A stretch of 64,000 nt of DNA from Muribaculaceae bacterium (GCA_017409345.1 JAFQSX010000005.1:1-64000), one strand, 5' to 3'. Positions 8,864-18,647 are shown, counted from the stretch's first letter. The notes: a model not told the origin generated them from the letters alone. Numbers and translations are program-made.

Positions 8864-9784
8864 TTAGGAGTTGAGCAATTCACCTTGCTTGACTCCTAGT
8901 TTTTTTATGGCATTGTTTAGGAGATTAGTGAATTCGTAATTTTTGAGTCCCCAACGAGGAGAGATAAGTAGATTATCGGGCGATTGAGAAACAAATCGCT
9001 CAATAGCAATAGAGGGAGAGGTGAGTTGAATTACTTTACAACAAAGAGAGATATATTCTTCAACCGAGAAATGAGTAACATTGTAAAGCCCATCTTCAAT
9101 ATCTTTTGCCATGCGAGTGCCACGTACAAGTTGTAGTTGATGAAGTTTTATTGTGTCAAGAGGCAGACGTGATACCTGTTTTATTGTGTCTAAAATCATT
9201 GATTCGTCTTCACCCGGTAGCCCTAAAATGAGGTGTAGGCCACAAGGTATTCCGGCATTGTGAGTGCGCATCACGGCATCGGTAGTGTCTTCCCAAGAAT
9301 GACAACGATTAATGAAGTCAAGAGTGTTGTTATGGGCCGTTTCGGCTCCATACTCAATCATTATCCAATGAGATTTATGAAGTTCGGCAAGTTGCGTCAA
9401 TAGTTCATCGGGCATGCAATCGGGACGAGTGCCAATGATGATCCCATCTACTTTGTCAACCGAGAGGGCTTCGCGATACATTTCCATGATGCGGTCAATA
9501 TCGCCGTGAGTGTTGGTGTAGGCTTGGTAGTAGGCAAGATAACGCATGTCGGGATATTTCTTTCCGAAGAAGCGTTTGCCCTCCTCAAGTTGGTCAGTTA
9601 TGGATTGGGATGGAGTACAATATGCGGGATTAAATGTCTGGTTATTACAATATGTGCAACCGCCACGCCCTTTTGAACCATCGCGATTGGGGCAAGTAAA
9701 ACCGGCATTGACTGCAATCTTCTGCATTTTACAGTCAAAGTGTTCGGATAAAAATTGTGCAAAATCGCGGTAGCCTTGAGCCAT
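8864..9784 (-). CDS. Radical SAM protein, YhcC/TIGR01212 family
   Basis: A 306-residue radical SAM protein. The cluster cysteines lie in the YhcC-type arrangement CPNRDGSKGRGGCTYC, with C-x12-C-x2-C instead of the usual CxxxCxxC. Further family signs are YYQAYTNTH, IIGTRPDC, WIMIEYGAET and LGLPGED. The family's substrate is not known; it is widely conserved and resembles Elp3-like enzymes. It is the last gene of the minus-strand run and follows aroC by nine bases. Confidence 0.88.
   Translation of the reverse strand: MAQGYRDFAQFLSEHFDCKMQKIAVNAGFTCPNRDGSKGRGGCTYCNNQTFNPAYCTPSQSITDQLEEGKRFFGKKYPDMRYLAYYQAYTNTHGDIDRIMEMYREALSVDKVDGIIIGTRPDCMPDELLTQLAELHKSHWIMIEYGAETAHNNTLDFINRCHSWEDTTDAVMRTHNAGIPCGLHLILGLPGEDESMILDTIKQVSRLPLDTIKLHQLQLVRGTRMAKDIEDGLYNVTHFSVEEYISLCCKVIQLTSPSIAIERFVSQSPDNLLISPRWGLKNYEFTNLLNNAIKKLGVKQGELLNS
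8865..8907 (+). terminator. Terminator between converging genes
   Basis: A 14-bp stem with two G-T pairs (8865-8878 with 8885-8898, TAGGAGT/ACTCCTA ends) followed by GTTTTTTTA. It ends the deaminase pair and overlaps the last codons of the opposing radical SAM gene. Confidence 0.75.
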
Positions 9785-9793
9785 TGTTGACGA

Positions 9794-10867
9794 TTAAATG
9801 TGAGTTGTTTTATTGAGCAGATATGCATCAAACATCACGATGGCAGCCATTGCCTCAACGATGGGGACTGCACGAGGTAACACACAAGGGTCATGACGAC
9901 CTTTGGCTTTGAGAATTGTGGGATTGCCATTGATGTCAATTGTTTCTACCTCTTTAAGGAGTGTTGCAATCGGTTTGAATGCAACACGGAAATATATGTC
10001 TTCGCCATTTGAGATGCCACCTTGAATGCCACCTGAATTGTTTGTCGTAGTTCGGATTGTTCCGTTATCATTAACGAATAGGTCAATCATTTCACTGCCA
10101 CGACAACCAACGCCTGCAAATCCCATTCCGTATTCAAATCCTTTAGCGGCATTTATACTCAACATTGCTTCGCCCAAACGTGCATGAAGTTTCCCAAAAG
10201 CAGGGTCTCCCAATCCTACGGGCGATCCTTTGATAACTCCGGTGATAACACCTCCTATGGTATCGCCATCGGCTTTAACCTCAGCGATGAGGTTGTGCAT
10301 CTTTGTGGCGATTTCGGGGTCAGGACAACGCACGTCGTTAGATTCTATCAATGAAGGATTATATTTGGTGTAGTCATTGTCTAGAGCAATGTTTCCAACT
10401 TGCGAAGTGTAGGCGTAGATTTTTACGCCTATTTGTTCAAGTGCTTGACGAGCAAAAGCGCCGGCAACCACGCGTGAAATTGTTTCGCGAGCCGATGAAC
10501 GCCCACCTCCCCGATGATCACGAATTCCATATTTTGAAGTATAGGTATAGTCGGCATGGGATGGACGGAAAGTGTTACGAATATTTTCGTAGTCAGATGA
10601 ATGTTGATTGGCATTTTCAACAATGAAGCCAATAGGCGTACCTGTGGTTTTTCCTTCAAATAATCCTGAAAGAATTTTAACCTGGTCTTTCTCGTCGCGA
10701 GTAGTAACAATATCAGATTGTCCCGGACGACGGCGATTTAGTTCATGTTGCACCCTATCAAGATCTATCTCAATCCCGGCAGGCATACCATCAATTACAC
10801 CACCCACAGCAGCCCCATGAGATTCGCCAAAAGTAGTTACTTTAAAAATTCTTCCAATTGTATTCAT
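9794..10867 (-). CDS. aroC: Chorismate synthase
   Basis: A 357-residue enzyme of the expected length that converts 5-enolpyruvylshikimate-3-phosphate to chorismate using reduced FMN, the last common step of aromatic amino-acid synthesis. Signature motifs are [14 protein letters not shown] near the N-terminus, [15 protein letters not shown] and the [16 protein letters not shown] block. Its start overlaps the end of the upstream ybaK-type gene by 26 bases, so the two are coupled. Confidence 0.96.
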   Translation of the reverse strand: MNTIGRIFKVTTFGESHGAAVGGVIDGMPAGIEIDLDRVQHELNRRRPGQSDIVTTRDEKDQVKILSGLFEGKTTGTPIGFIVENANQHSSDYENIRNTFRPSHADYTYTSKYGIRDHRGGGRSSARETISRVVAGAFARQALEQIGVKIYAYTSQVGNIALDNDYTKYNPSLIESNDVRCPDPEIATKMHNLIAEVKADGDTIGGVITGVIKGSPVGLGDPAFGKLHARLGEAMLSINAAKGFEYGMGFAGVGCRGSEMIDLFVNDNGTIRTTTNNSGGIQGGISNGEDIYFRVAFKPIATLLKEVETIDINGNPTILKAKGRHDPCVLPRAVPIVEAMAAIVMFDAYLLNKTTHI

Positions 10868-11366
10868 CGTCGTTGTCGTTTTGTTTGGTTTGAATGAGGT
10901 CGGTTATAGACGCATTTACATAATCAATCAAATCTTGAGGTGCGATTTTTAGTTGCAAGCCACGCACACCGGCACTCACAAATATCACATCAAAGTCAAG
11001 TGCTGATTGATGAAAAAATGTAGGAAAAGGCTTTTTCATGCCGATAGGGGAACACCCACCACGAATATATCCGGTGAGAGGTAATAACTCTTTCATCGGA
11101 ATCATTTCGGCCTTTTTTGCACCGGCTGCCTTTGCCGCTTTTTTGAGATCGACCTCGGTGTTGCCAGGCACTACACACACAAAGTGACCACTTCGATCAC
11201 CATGAAGGATGAGAGTTTTGAATACTTGATTAATATCTTCGCCCAACTCCTCGGCTACATGATCGGCAGCGAGGTTGTTTTCATCAACGGTATATGGGAC
11301 CAGCTCATAAGGTATTTTAGCCTTATCGAGCAAGCGTGCTACATTTGTTTTTTGTATTCCAGCCAT
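10842..11366 (-). CDS. ybaK: Cys-tRNA(Pro)/Cys-tRNA(Cys) deacylase, YbaK/EbsC type
   Basis: A 174-residue YbaK-domain protein that in the studied family hydrolyses mischarged Cys-tRNA(Pro). Recognisable features are FKTLILHGD, the [16 protein letters not shown] stretch with the functional lysines, and [14 protein letters not shown]. Length is normal (about 160). The 3' end overlaps aroC. The C-terminal residues ([13 protein letters not shown]) are a short acidic extension of no evident function. Confidence 0.9.
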   Translation of the reverse strand: MAGIQKTNVARLLDKAKIPYELVPYTVDENNLAADHVAEELGEDINQVFKTLILHGDRSGHFVCVVPGNTEVDLKKAAKAAGAKKAEMIPMKELLPLTGYIRGGCSPIGMKKPFPTFFHQSALDFDVIFVSAGVRGLQLKIAPQDLIDYVNASITDLIQTKQNDNDDEYNWKNF

Positions 11367-11483
11367 ATATGTGTAGGTTGATTAGACACTACAAAAGTAA
11401 TAAAATTATGGGGTAAATGGAAGACAAAGGCGTAAAAAGAGGTGTAATGAGAGAAAATATATTTGAAATATCGCATTCAAAAG

Positions 11484-12098
11484 TTATTTTCTGTATTTGG
11501 TAGAGGAGCGGAAGATGGTAGGTCTTTTGTGTTGTGGAAATGTTTTTTTGATGCGATTGATCATCCGTTGTGCTTCTTCGCGAGTTTGGAAATATCCGGC
11601 ATTTATTCTCCAATAAGGAGGTTCGTGCTCGAGGCGAGCACATAAATGTGGATGTTTGGTATTTATGTCGTTAATATAGTTGATACATTCATCTTTTGAG
11701 TTCCCACCATTGAGGACTGATGTTACTCTGATGAAAAAGTAAGCAAATGCTTTATTTGTGACTTTTTTAGGGGTAACGGAATCGGGTAGTTGAGCATTTA
11801 TGCGATCAATGTCAAATCGATCGGCCATGTAGAAATATTTTTGTGCTTCGCGTCGGTCTTTCTCAACTCCTTTCCCAAACCAATACATCAATCCCAAATA
11901 ACGAGCCGACTGGGTGTGATTGAGAATTAATGCTTCTTTAAACATGTCAATAGCCTCTTCGTCATTGGATTTATTATCATCGTTGATTAAATCGATTGCC
12001 GAAGCATGTAGTTGTGCTGCGTTTTGCGATTGGCCGAAGCATTTGCATGACGAAGATGCGATAATGGAGAGTATAATAAATATAATAATGTGTCTCAT
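11484..12098 (-). CDS. Exported protein with Sel1-like repeat and C-terminal SPOR-like region
   Basis: A 204-residue protein with a hydrophobic signal region (residues 1-22, ASSSCKCFG, where a cysteine could make it a lipoprotein). Residues about 48-95 form a Sel1-type helical repeat (AIDMFKEALILNHTQSARYL, WFGKGVEKDRREAQKY). The end (YWRINAGYFQTREEAQRMIN) resembles the core of a SPOR domain, the fold that binds denuded peptidoglycan glycans at division sites. The SPOR call is a weak match made by eye. The 117 bases upstream hold no gene. Confidence 0.6.
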   Translation of the reverse strand: MRHIIIFIILSIIASSSCKCFGQSQNAAQLHASAIDLINDDNKSNDEEAIDMFKEALILNHTQSARYLGLMYWFGKGVEKDRREAQKYFYMADRFDIDRINAQLPDSVTPKKVTNKAFAYFFIRVTSVLNGGNSKDECINYINDINTKHPHLCARLEHEPPYWRINAGYFQTREEAQRMINRIKKTFPQHKRPTIFRSSTKYRK

Positions 12099-12113
12099 CT
12101 GAACGGTTGTGGC

Positions 12114-12545
12114 TTAATGATTAAAGGTTATTAATCGATTATAAATGAAGTTGGCAATGGTGTAAACAATATTGCCAAAGAGAGTTGCCACGCCATAGCC
12201 CGACAAGGTAAATATCCCGAGCAAATCCCATTGGTAGTTTCCAAATGAAGTCGAATTGAGGAGATATACTACAAGAAGTTGAAGGCCATAGCAGAGACCA
12301 AATCCGATAGCGAATTTTAAAGCTTCGCGAGTATATCCTTTTTGAGATTTGAAAACCCAGTTTTTGTTCCAAATGAAAGAGTTAATCAGTCCGGCGATAT
12401 ATCCTATAGCGTTTGATATATAAGGGTTTATGCCAAGTAGTGATTTACACACAAGAATTACACCAAGTGTGATACCCGTATTAAGGCATCCTACCATTAT
12501 ATATTTAAGAAATTGAACAGAGGTGTTGTGTGTAGTAGCCGACAT
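12114..12545 (-). CDS. GtrA family membrane protein
   Basis: A 143-residue protein with four predicted membrane helices and the GtrA/DPMS family pattern (FLKYIMVGCLNTGITL, YIAGLINSFIWNKNWVFKS, FGLCYGLQLLVVYLLN, GNIVYTIANFIYNRLITF). Family members are thought to move lipid-linked sugars across the inner membrane or to assist a glycosyltransferase. No partner glycosyltransferase is adjacent here. It lies 15 bases from the Sel1/SPOR gene and 14 from the channel gene. Confidence 0.88.
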   Translation of the reverse strand: MSATTHNTSVQFLKYIMVGCLNTGITLGVILVCKSLLGINPYISNAIGYIAGLINSFIWNKNWVFKSQKGYTREALKFAIGFGLCYGLQLLVVYLLNSTSFGNYQWDLLGIFTLSGYGVATLFGNIVYTIANFIYNRLITFNH

Positions 12546-12559
12546 ATTAACAAATGAGT

Positions 12560-13177
12560 TTAGTCATTGTCATGTTTTAGAGTTGGGAGTTGCCAAGAAA
12601 ATTTCACGGCAAAAAGTCGGAGCAAAATTACAGTTGTAGCGCAAAGTGATTGCTGAAGAATTTCTGAACCACCACATATCAGGGTGAGCCAATATACACC
12701 TCCTCCGGCAAGACAAGCGGTGGCATATATATCTTTGCGGAAGAATAGTGGCTCTTCATTAATGAGGATGTCGCGTACTACGCCACCAAATGCACCGGTA
12801 ATCATACCCATTGCTATGGCTACCCACATAGGAAAATCAAATGCAAGAGATTTTTGTATCCCGATAACGACAAATAGCGCCAATCCGATGGTGTCAAAAA
12901 GAAGTAAAGCACCAAGATGTTTTATTAATGATTTGCGGAAGATGATGACAAATGCCAATGCTAATCCTGTGACAGCAAGATACCACCATGTCTGCATCCA
13001 AAACACAGGAGCATCAAGTAATACATCGCGAAGGGTACCACCACCTATCGCAGTTACCAATCCCACAACATATGCACCAAACCAATCAAATCGTTTAGCT
13101 GCAGCCATTCTTATGCCACTAATAGCAAATGCTACAGTTCCGATGACTTCAATGATAAATAGAAACATGTTGTCCAT
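12560..13177 (-). CDS. TRIC-type (UPF0126) cation channel family membrane protein
   Basis: A 205-residue protein built of two related halves of three helices plus one (FAISGIRMAAAKRFDWFGAY with GGGTLRDVLL; then FDTIGLALFVVIGIQKSLAF with GAFGGVVRDIL), the signature of bacterial TRIC/YicG channels, which conduct potassium in studied members. The open frame reaches back to 13261, but the family begins at MDNMFLFIIEVIGT. That ATG (13175-13177) also avoids a 49-base overlap with nth, so I start it there. Confidence 0.88.
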   Translation of the reverse strand: MDNMFLFIIEVIGTVAFAISGIRMAAAKRFDWFGAYVVGLVTAIGGGTLRDVLLDAPVFWMQTWWYLAVTGLALAFVIIFRKSLIKHLGALLLFDTIGLALFVVIGIQKSLAFDFPMWVAIAMGMITGAFGGVVRDILINEEPLFFRKDIYATACLAGGGVYWLTLICGGSEILQQSLCATTVILLRLFAVKFSWQLPTLKHDND

Positions 13178-13212
13178 ATAATGCGTTTTTTTGTGGGGGG
13201 TTATAGAGTCGG

Positions 13213-13854
13213 TTATTTGTTTTCTTGTTGGAATAGACGGCACACATTGGTCAACCCACAATTAAGACAATCGGGGCGACGTGCTTTGCACACATATCGT
13301 CCATGAAGTATGAGCCAATGATGAGCCAACGGAATAATTTCGTCGGGTATGTTTTTACACAATGTTTTTTCTGTTTCAAGTGGCGATTTGCTGTTGGTTG
13401 TTAGACCTATGCGCTCGCTCACACGAAACACATGTGTGTCAACAGCCATAGCGGCTTTGTTGAATACTACTGCAAGCATTACATTTGCCGTTTTGCGTCC
13501 AACTCCCGGAAGTTTAGTGAGATTGTCAATGTCAGATGGCAATTCACCATTAAACTCTTCAACGAGCATTTTGGCGGCACCAACAAGGTGTCGTGCTTTA
13601 TTGTTGGGATATGAACATGATTTTATATACTCAAAAACTTCATCTACCGAGGCGTTGGCTAATGATTCGGGAGATGGGAAACGGTCAAATAATGCCGGAG
13701 TAATAAGGTTTACACGTTTGTCGGTGCATTGAGCCGACAAAATGACAGCAAGCAACAGATGAAACGGAGAGTCGTAATGCAACTCGGTTTCGGCAACAGG
13801 CATAGCAGTCTTAAACCACTCAATAACCTGTGAATATCGTTGCTTGGTAGTCAT
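13213..13854 (-). CDS. nth: Endonuclease III (DNA glycosylase/AP lyase)
   Basis: A 213-residue base-excision repair enzyme that removes oxidised pyrimidines and nicks the abasic site. It has the helix-hairpin-helix LPGVGRKTANVML with the catalytic lysine, the catalytic aspartate in VDTHVFRVSERIGL, and the C-terminal iron-sulfur loop C-x6-C-x2-C-x5-C (CKARRPDCLNCGLTNVC). Length matches the E. coli enzyme (211). It lies between pheS and the channel gene on the same strand. Confidence 0.96.
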   Translation of the reverse strand: MTTKQRYSQVIEWFKTAMPVAETELHYDSPFHLLLAVILSAQCTDKRVNLITPALFDRFPSPESLANASVDEVFEYIKSCSYPNNKARHLVGAAKMLVEEFNGELPSDIDNLTKLPGVGRKTANVMLAVVFNKAAMAVDTHVFRVSERIGLTTNSKSPLETEKTLCKNIPDEIIPLAHHWLILHGRYVCKARRPDCLNCGLTNVCRLFQQENK

Positions 13855-13881
13855 TGTCTATTATGTGGAGAGTGCTAATGA

Positions 13882-14904
13882 TTAGTGTGCACTTTGGAAT
13901 TCTTCGAGGAAACGGACATCGTTTTCGGAGAACATGCGAAGGTCTTTGACTTGGAATTTGAGATTGGTAATTCGTTCAATACCCATGCCTAATGCATATC
14001 CACTATATTCTTTGCTGTCTATACCACATGCTTCAAGTACATTTGGGTCAACCATGCCACAACCAAGGATTTCCACCCAGCCTGTGTGCTTACAGAATGA
14101 GCATCCTTTACCACCGCAAAGGTTACAAGAAATGTCCATTTCGGCCGATGGCTCGGTGAATGGGAAATAACTTGGGCGTAAACGTATTTGAGTTGCAGGA
14201 CCAAACATTTCTTGAGCAAAGTAGAGCAATGTTTGTTTTAAATCAACAAACGAAACATTCTTGTCAACATATAAAGCCTCAACTTGGTGGAAGAAACAGT
14301 GAGCACGAGCCGAGATCGCTTCGTTTCGATAAACTCGTCCGGGACAAATAATGCGAATAGGTGGTTGAGCCTTTTCCATAACGCGACTTTGGACCGAAGA
14401 GGTGTGGGTGCGCAACAAAACATCTGCCGGATTGCGTTGAATGAAGAACGTATCTTGCATATCGCGAGCAGGATGGTCGGCAGGGAAATTCATTGAAGAG
14501 AATACGTGCCAGTCGTCTTCAATTTCTGGTCCATCGGCAATAGAGAACCCGAGACGCGAGAAAATAGACACGATTTCGTTTCTTACCAAAGACAATGGGT
14601 GGCGAGTGCCGAGTTTCATAGGTGATGCAGTGCGCGAAAGATCAATGCCATCGGCAATGGTCTCAACCGATTCAACAGCATCGCGAAGTGCGTTGATTTT
14701 GTCATTAGCAAGATTTTTTAACTCATTGAGTGCTTGTCCCATCGCTTTCTTTTGATCGGCAGGGACATTGCGGAAGTCATTAAATAATAAAGAAACTTCA
14801 CCTTTTTTACTCAAATATTTGATGCGCAATGCTTCAACATCGGCAGCATTGCTTGCTGTAAGCCCTTCAATTTGGGCTTTAAGTGTATTTATTTTTTCTA
14901 ACAT
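13882..14904 (-). CDS. pheS: Phenylalanine-tRNA ligase alpha subunit
   Basis: A 340-residue class II aminoacyl-tRNA synthetase subunit. The N-terminal coiled coil (residues 1-90) binds tRNA. The catalytic core carries FSRLGFSIADGPEIEDDWHV, the motif 2 region GRVYRNEAISARAH, and the motif 3 end GYALGMGIERI. A CGGKGCSFCKHTGW insertion with cysteines is typical of this subunit in many phyla. The pheT partner is not in this window. First gene of the minus-strand run, with its own -7 element upstream. Confidence 0.96.
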   Translation of the reverse strand: MLEKINTLKAQIEGLTASNAADVEALRIKYLSKKGEVSLLFNDFRNVPADQKKAMGQALNELKNLANDKINALRDAVESVETIADGIDLSRTASPMKLGTRHPLSLVRNEIVSIFSRLGFSIADGPEIEDDWHVFSSMNFPADHPARDMQDTFFIQRNPADVLLRTHTSSVQSRVMEKAQPPIRIICPGRVYRNEAISARAHCFFHQVEALYVDKNVSFVDLKQTLLYFAQEMFGPATQIRLRPSYFPFTEPSAEMDISCNLCGGKGCSFCKHTGWVEILGCGMVDPNVLEACGIDSKEYSGYALGMGIERITNLKFQVKDLRMFSENDVRFLEEFQSAH

Positions 14905-14931
14905 TGCAATGATTAGTTATTTTTCTTTGTG

Positions 14932-14939
14932 CAAATTTA
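14932..14939 (-). promoter_or_regulatory. -7 promoter element of pheS
   Basis: On the minus strand this reads TAAATTTG, a full match to TAnnTTTG, 27 bases upstream of the pheS ATG. I see no good -33 element at the right distance. Confidence 0.55.
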
Positions 14940-14983
14940 CAAAAAAAAGTGGGTAATAACTGATATTTGGAATTAAATCATTG

Positions 14984-14991
14984 TATCTTTG
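14984..14991 (+). promoter_or_regulatory. -7 promoter element of the DUF456-tilS unit
   Basis: TATCTTTG lies 18 bases before the ATG at 15010. With the pheS element it makes a divergent promoter region of about 100 bases. A TTTG at 14966-14969 is closer than the usual spacing, so the -33 element is uncertain. Confidence 0.55.
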
Positions 14992-15009
14992 TAAAATAAT
15001 ATTGAATTT

Positions 15010-15498
15010 ATGACAATAATAGCATTAATATTAGGAATAACATGTATGATTTTGGGCTTGCTTGGGTGTATAATTCCGGCATTGCCCGGTCCTCCATTGT
15101 CGTATGTGGGACTATTGGTTATTCATTTTACCGATAGATATGAATTTACAACTCCGATGTTGTTAATATTACTCGGCTTGGTCGTGTTGGTGACAGTTCT
15201 TGATTATTTGATACCCATGTGGGGTAGTAAGTATATGGGAGCAAGTAAACGGGGCACACGAGGTAGTTTGATTGGGACTATATTGGGGCTCTTTTTCTTG
15301 CCATGGGGATTAATTATTGGTCCATTCCTTGGAGCGTTTGTCGGTGAAAAGATGGGTAAGCGTGATACAGGGCAAGCCGTGAAGTCGGGTCTCGGTTCGG
15401 TAATTGGATTTCTATTAGGCACAGCATTTAAATGTGTGTTGTGTGGATATATGACATATCTATTTTTTAAAGAGGTAGTAGGCCAATTATTTTGTTAA
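15010..15498 (+). CDS. DUF456 family membrane protein
   Basis: A 162-residue membrane protein with the DUF456 pattern: GLLGCIIPALPGPPLSYVGL in the first helix pair, DYLIPMWGSKYMGASKRGTRG, and the glycine-rich GTILGLFFLPWGLIIGPFLG and FVGEKMGKR segments, which resemble glycine-zipper helices. Function unknown. It lies 11 bases upstream of tilS, probably in one transcript. Confidence 0.88.
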   Translation: MTIIALILGITCMILGLLGCIIPALPGPPLSYVGLLVIHFTDRYEFTTPMLLILLGLVVLVTVLDYLIPMWGSKYMGASKRGTRGSLIGTILGLFFLPWGLIIGPFLGAFVGEKMGKRDTGQAVKSGLGSVIGFLLGTAFKCVLCGYMTYLFFKEVVGQLFC

Positions 15499-15509
15499 AA
15501 TAGGTTGAA

Positions 15510-16847
15510 ATGTGCCAATTGGAAGAAAAAGTTCTAAACAATATATCACAACACGGATTGCTGGATAAAAACCATTGTGCCATAGTCGCATTGAGTGGAG
15601 GTGCCGATTCGGTTGCGTTGTTAGCAGTGTTGAAAACATTCGGGTTTCATTGCCTTGCGGCACATTGCAATTTTCATTTGCGCGGAGAGGAGTCGGATCG
15701 AGATGAACAACATGCAACTAATATAGCCCGACAATTAGGGGTTGAGTGTGTTGTTGCTCATTTTGATGTTACTTCATATGAAAAAGAACATGGCATATCA
15801 ACCGAAATGGCTTGCCGAGAGTTGCGATATGAATGGTTTGAACAATTGCGACAAAAGTATAATGCTCAGGCTATTGCGGTGGCGCATCATAGAGATGATG
15901 ATATAGAAACAATGTTCTTGAATCTATTACGTGGAAGTGGCATTGCAGGTGTTGCGGCCATGCGATGGCGAAATGGTTATATTGTGCGCCCTATGTTGAA
16001 TGTGTCGCGAACTGATATTGAGGACTATTTGGCGCAAAAATCAATCGCATTTGTGGTTGATAGTACAAATCTTGAAAATGAATTTAAACGCAATAAATTG
16101 CGAAATGAGGTACTCCCTGTTTTGCGAGCAGCATTTCCCGGTTCCGATGAAATGTTGATGAAATCGTTGCAGTACATGAAAGAAAATCGTGAGATATATC
16201 AAGAAGCGATTATTGATGCAACAAAAAAATATAAACAAGGAAATGTAATTTGTTTGTCAGGGATTATTGAAAATTATGTATCGCCATCAACTTTGCTTTT
16301 TGAGATGTTAAATCCATTGGGATTTAATGCCAATCAAGTGCAATGGATGATTGATTCAGTGAATGAATCGGGCAGAGTGTTTTATTCACAACAATGGGTT
16401 GCAGTAGTAAATAGAGGAGATATTGAACTATGCAAGGCAGAAAAATATAATCATTCTAATGAGGAATATGAAATAGATTTGAATCATAATGTTGAATACC
16501 CTTTGACCTTGCAAGTTTCTGTCATAGAAAAAACTGATTTTGCGCCACAAAAAAATAAAAATGAGGTTTATCTAGATATAGCGGTATTGGAGAATAATCC
16601 TCGTGTTGTGTTGCGAAGATGGCGCGAAGGAGATAGATTGGCTCCCTATGGGATGTCGGGCACTAAAAAATTGAGTGATATATTTAGTGATGCTAAAATG
16701 TCGTTAGTGGAGAAGTCCCAAGCATGGATTTTGGAACGAAATGGGATAATATTATGGGTTGTGGGAGTCAGAGCATCAAGACATTTCAAAGTGAATGAAA
16801 AAACTACACATATTTTGTGTATAAAAAACTTGCAAAGCGAAATTTAA
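15510..16847 (+). CDS. tilS: tRNA(Ile)-lysidine synthase
   Basis: A 445-residue ATP-dependent enzyme that converts the wobble cytidine of the CAU-anticodon tRNA-Ile to lysidine, making it read AUA. The PP-loop SGGADSVALL (about residues 29-38), the HCNFHLRGEESDRDE strand and the AVAHHRDDDIETMFLNLLRGSG motif mark the catalytic N-domain. The C-terminal domain is complete (RRWREGDRLAPYGMSGTKKL). Length is typical. Confidence 0.95.
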   Translation: MCQLEEKVLNNISQHGLLDKNHCAIVALSGGADSVALLAVLKTFGFHCLAAHCNFHLRGEESDRDEQHATNIARQLGVECVVAHFDVTSYEKEHGISTEMACRELRYEWFEQLRQKYNAQAIAVAHHRDDDIETMFLNLLRGSGIAGVAAMRWRNGYIVRPMLNVSRTDIEDYLAQKSIAFVVDSTNLENEFKRNKLRNEVLPVLRAAFPGSDEMLMKSLQYMKENREIYQEAIIDATKKYKQGNVICLSGIIENYVSPSTLLFEMLNPLGFNANQVQWMIDSVNESGRVFYSQQWVAVVNRGDIELCKAEKYNHSNEEYEIDLNHNVEYPLTLQVSVIEKTDFAPQKNKNEVYLDIAVLENNPRVVLRRWREGDRLAPYGMSGTKKLSDIFSDAKMSLVEKSQAWILERNGIILWVVGVRASRHFKVNEKTTHILCIKNLQSEI

Positions 16848-16860
16848 TATCCTATATTTG
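16829..16860 (+). promoter_or_regulatory. Bacteroidota promoter of the Sel1-repeat gene
   Basis: CTTG at 16829-16832, a 20-base spacer and TATATTTG at 16853-16860 match the -33/-7 pair well. The -33 half lies inside the last codons of tilS. The predicted leader of about 115 bases contains a six-bp hairpin (16881-16886 with 16897-16902). Confidence 0.7.
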
Positions 16861-16981
16861 CAATTAGTCGATAGATGCTAATCCTCATATAAATACGAGG
16901 ATAAAATGATTTTGTAGAAAACATTTAAAGCCTATTAATTGTAATAAATTAAAGAACTTAACCTTAAAACGCGATATTGAT

Positions 16982-18595
16982 ATGAAAAAGGGTGGTTTAT
17001 TATTGTTATGGGTGCTTATGTTTGCCCCGATATTGCGAGCCGATATGGTCTTTAATCCCAAAGGTAGTTTTGATTTGCAATATGAAGATGCTGTTGGGGT
17101 ATTATATGATGTTTATCAATCAAACGATGACGCAGCCTTGGCAGTAATTGACTCATTGGCATCTAAAGATTATGCGCGTGCTGTGTTTATGATGGGTACG
17201 CTTTATTGTAATGGAATAGGAGTAGAACAGGACTTTGATAAAGCAAAATCGTATTATCATAGAGCCGAGAAGTTGGGTTGTCCCGGAGTAGCTTCTGCAT
17301 TGGCTGAATGTAAAAAGTTTCAAAGTTACGCAAGCCGTATAGAGGCAATAAAGGAAGCCGCCGAGCAAGGTAATGCAAGAGCAATGGCCGAATTGGGGTG
17401 GTGTTATAGTAATGGAGTCGGTGTTGAGTATGATAATGAACAAGCCGTGAATTATCTTAAAATGGCATCGGAATTGGAAGACCCAATGGGAATGTATGAA
17501 CTTGGAATAAAATTATTTATGGGATATGGTGTGAAACAAAATTTCACTGAGGCTACAAAAATGTTTGAACGCTCGGCCAAGCGTGGGAACAAAAATGCTC
17601 AGTATCAAATGGCATTGATGTATGCTGAATCAACACCTTTTGCTAAAGATAATAAGAAAGCAACCGAATGGTATGATAAAGCTGTATTGCAAAATCATGC
17701 CGATGCAATATATAATACGGCATTGCATTATTTTACCGGTTCAATACGTGAGAAAAATATGGAAAAGGCGATGCTGTGTCTCAAAAAAGCATCACAGTTG
17801 GGTAATGCCAATGCTTCATTTCTGCTTGGAGTGAGTTATGATCAAGGCAAGAAGGTGGATGAAGACAAGAAAAAGGCAATCAAATATTATAACCTTGCTT
17901 ATCAAAATGGCAAGGCCGAGGCAATGGTGAATTTGGGTAAATTGTATATATGTGACATGAAAGATTATGCTAAAGCCTCTGAATGTTTCAAGAAAGCAAT
18001 AAATTGTGGGTTGCCTGAGGGTTCCTATTACCAAGGATTGTTGAGAAATGTTCCAAAGATTAAAGAATTGGAACAAAAGTCAAAACGAGGTGACATTGGC
18101 GCAACAATGATTCTTGCCGAATGTTATTTTGACGGAATAGGAGTAGATAAAAATGAGAAGAAAGCATTTAATCTGCTCAAAAAGGCCTCAAAAGGAAATA
18201 GCGATGCGTTATATCGTATGGCGCAATGTTATGCAATGGGGGTGGGTGTGAAAAAAGATTATCGGAAAGCAGTAGATTTATTCAAACAATATGACCAATT
18301 GTGTACCGAAGTGTCAATATATAGCAATGCTCACATTCATGAAAAACAAATAGGTGCTTATCGACAGGCTGCGACAACCGGTAATGCCGAGGCTTACTTT
18401 ATGTTGCATTTGTGTTATGAACATGGCTTCGGTGTAGAGGCCAATCAACACATGGCCTATGAAATGCTTGTTCGCTCGGCTTCCGGAGGATATAAATCGG
18501 CACAACGTGAACTGTCAATTTTCTGGACTAATATGGGTGATGATTTTTCGGCAGTGAAAAGCGATTATTGGAAATCAAAATATAATTCGCGATAA
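16982..18595 (+). CDS. Exported Sel1-repeat protein
   Basis: A 537-residue protein with a signal peptide (MKKGGLLLLWVLMFAPILRA). The rest is about ten Sel1-like repeats of 36 residues (for example ARAVFMMGTLYCNGIGVEQD, MAELGWCYSNGVGVEYDNEQ, ALYRMAQCYAMGVGVKKDYR). Such solenoids bind other proteins, often in envelope signalling or stress responses. The partner is unknown. One repeat near 365 carries an EQKSKRGDIGATMILAECYF linker that splits the array into two blocks. Transcribed alone, between its own promoter and a terminator. Confidence 0.85.
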   Translation: MKKGGLLLLWVLMFAPILRADMVFNPKGSFDLQYEDAVGVLYDVYQSNDDAALAVIDSLASKDYARAVFMMGTLYCNGIGVEQDFDKAKSYYHRAEKLGCPGVASALAECKKFQSYASRIEAIKEAAEQGNARAMAELGWCYSNGVGVEYDNEQAVNYLKMASELEDPMGMYELGIKLFMGYGVKQNFTEATKMFERSAKRGNKNAQYQMALMYAESTPFAKDNKKATEWYDKAVLQNHADAIYNTALHYFTGSIREKNMEKAMLCLKKASQLGNANASFLLGVSYDQGKKVDEDKKKAIKYYNLAYQNGKAEAMVNLGKLYICDMKDYAKASECFKKAINCGLPEGSYYQGLLRNVPKIKELEQKSKRGDIGATMILAECYFDGIGVDKNEKKAFNLLKKASKGNSDALYRMAQCYAMGVGVKKDYRKAVDLFKQYDQLCTEVSIYSNAHIHEKQIGAYRQAATTGNAEAYFMLHLCYEHGFGVEANQHMAYEMLVRSASGGYKSAQRELSIFWTNMGDDFSAVKSDYWKSKYNSR

Positions 18596-18614
18596 CGAAA
18601 ACTTATATATGGGA

Positions 18615-18647
18615 ATGGGTATTGGCTTGTCAATGCCCATTTTTTTA
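18615..18647 (+). terminator. Rho-independent terminator
   Basis: A 10-bp stem with one G-T pair (18615-18624 with 18631-18640) and a TTTTTTT run, 20 bases after the Sel1-repeat gene. Confidence 0.88.

Noticed and set aside
13178-13261. Longer N-terminus for the TRIC-type channel
   Set aside because: It would overlap nth by 49 bases and adds 28 polar residues before the first helix that the family lacks.
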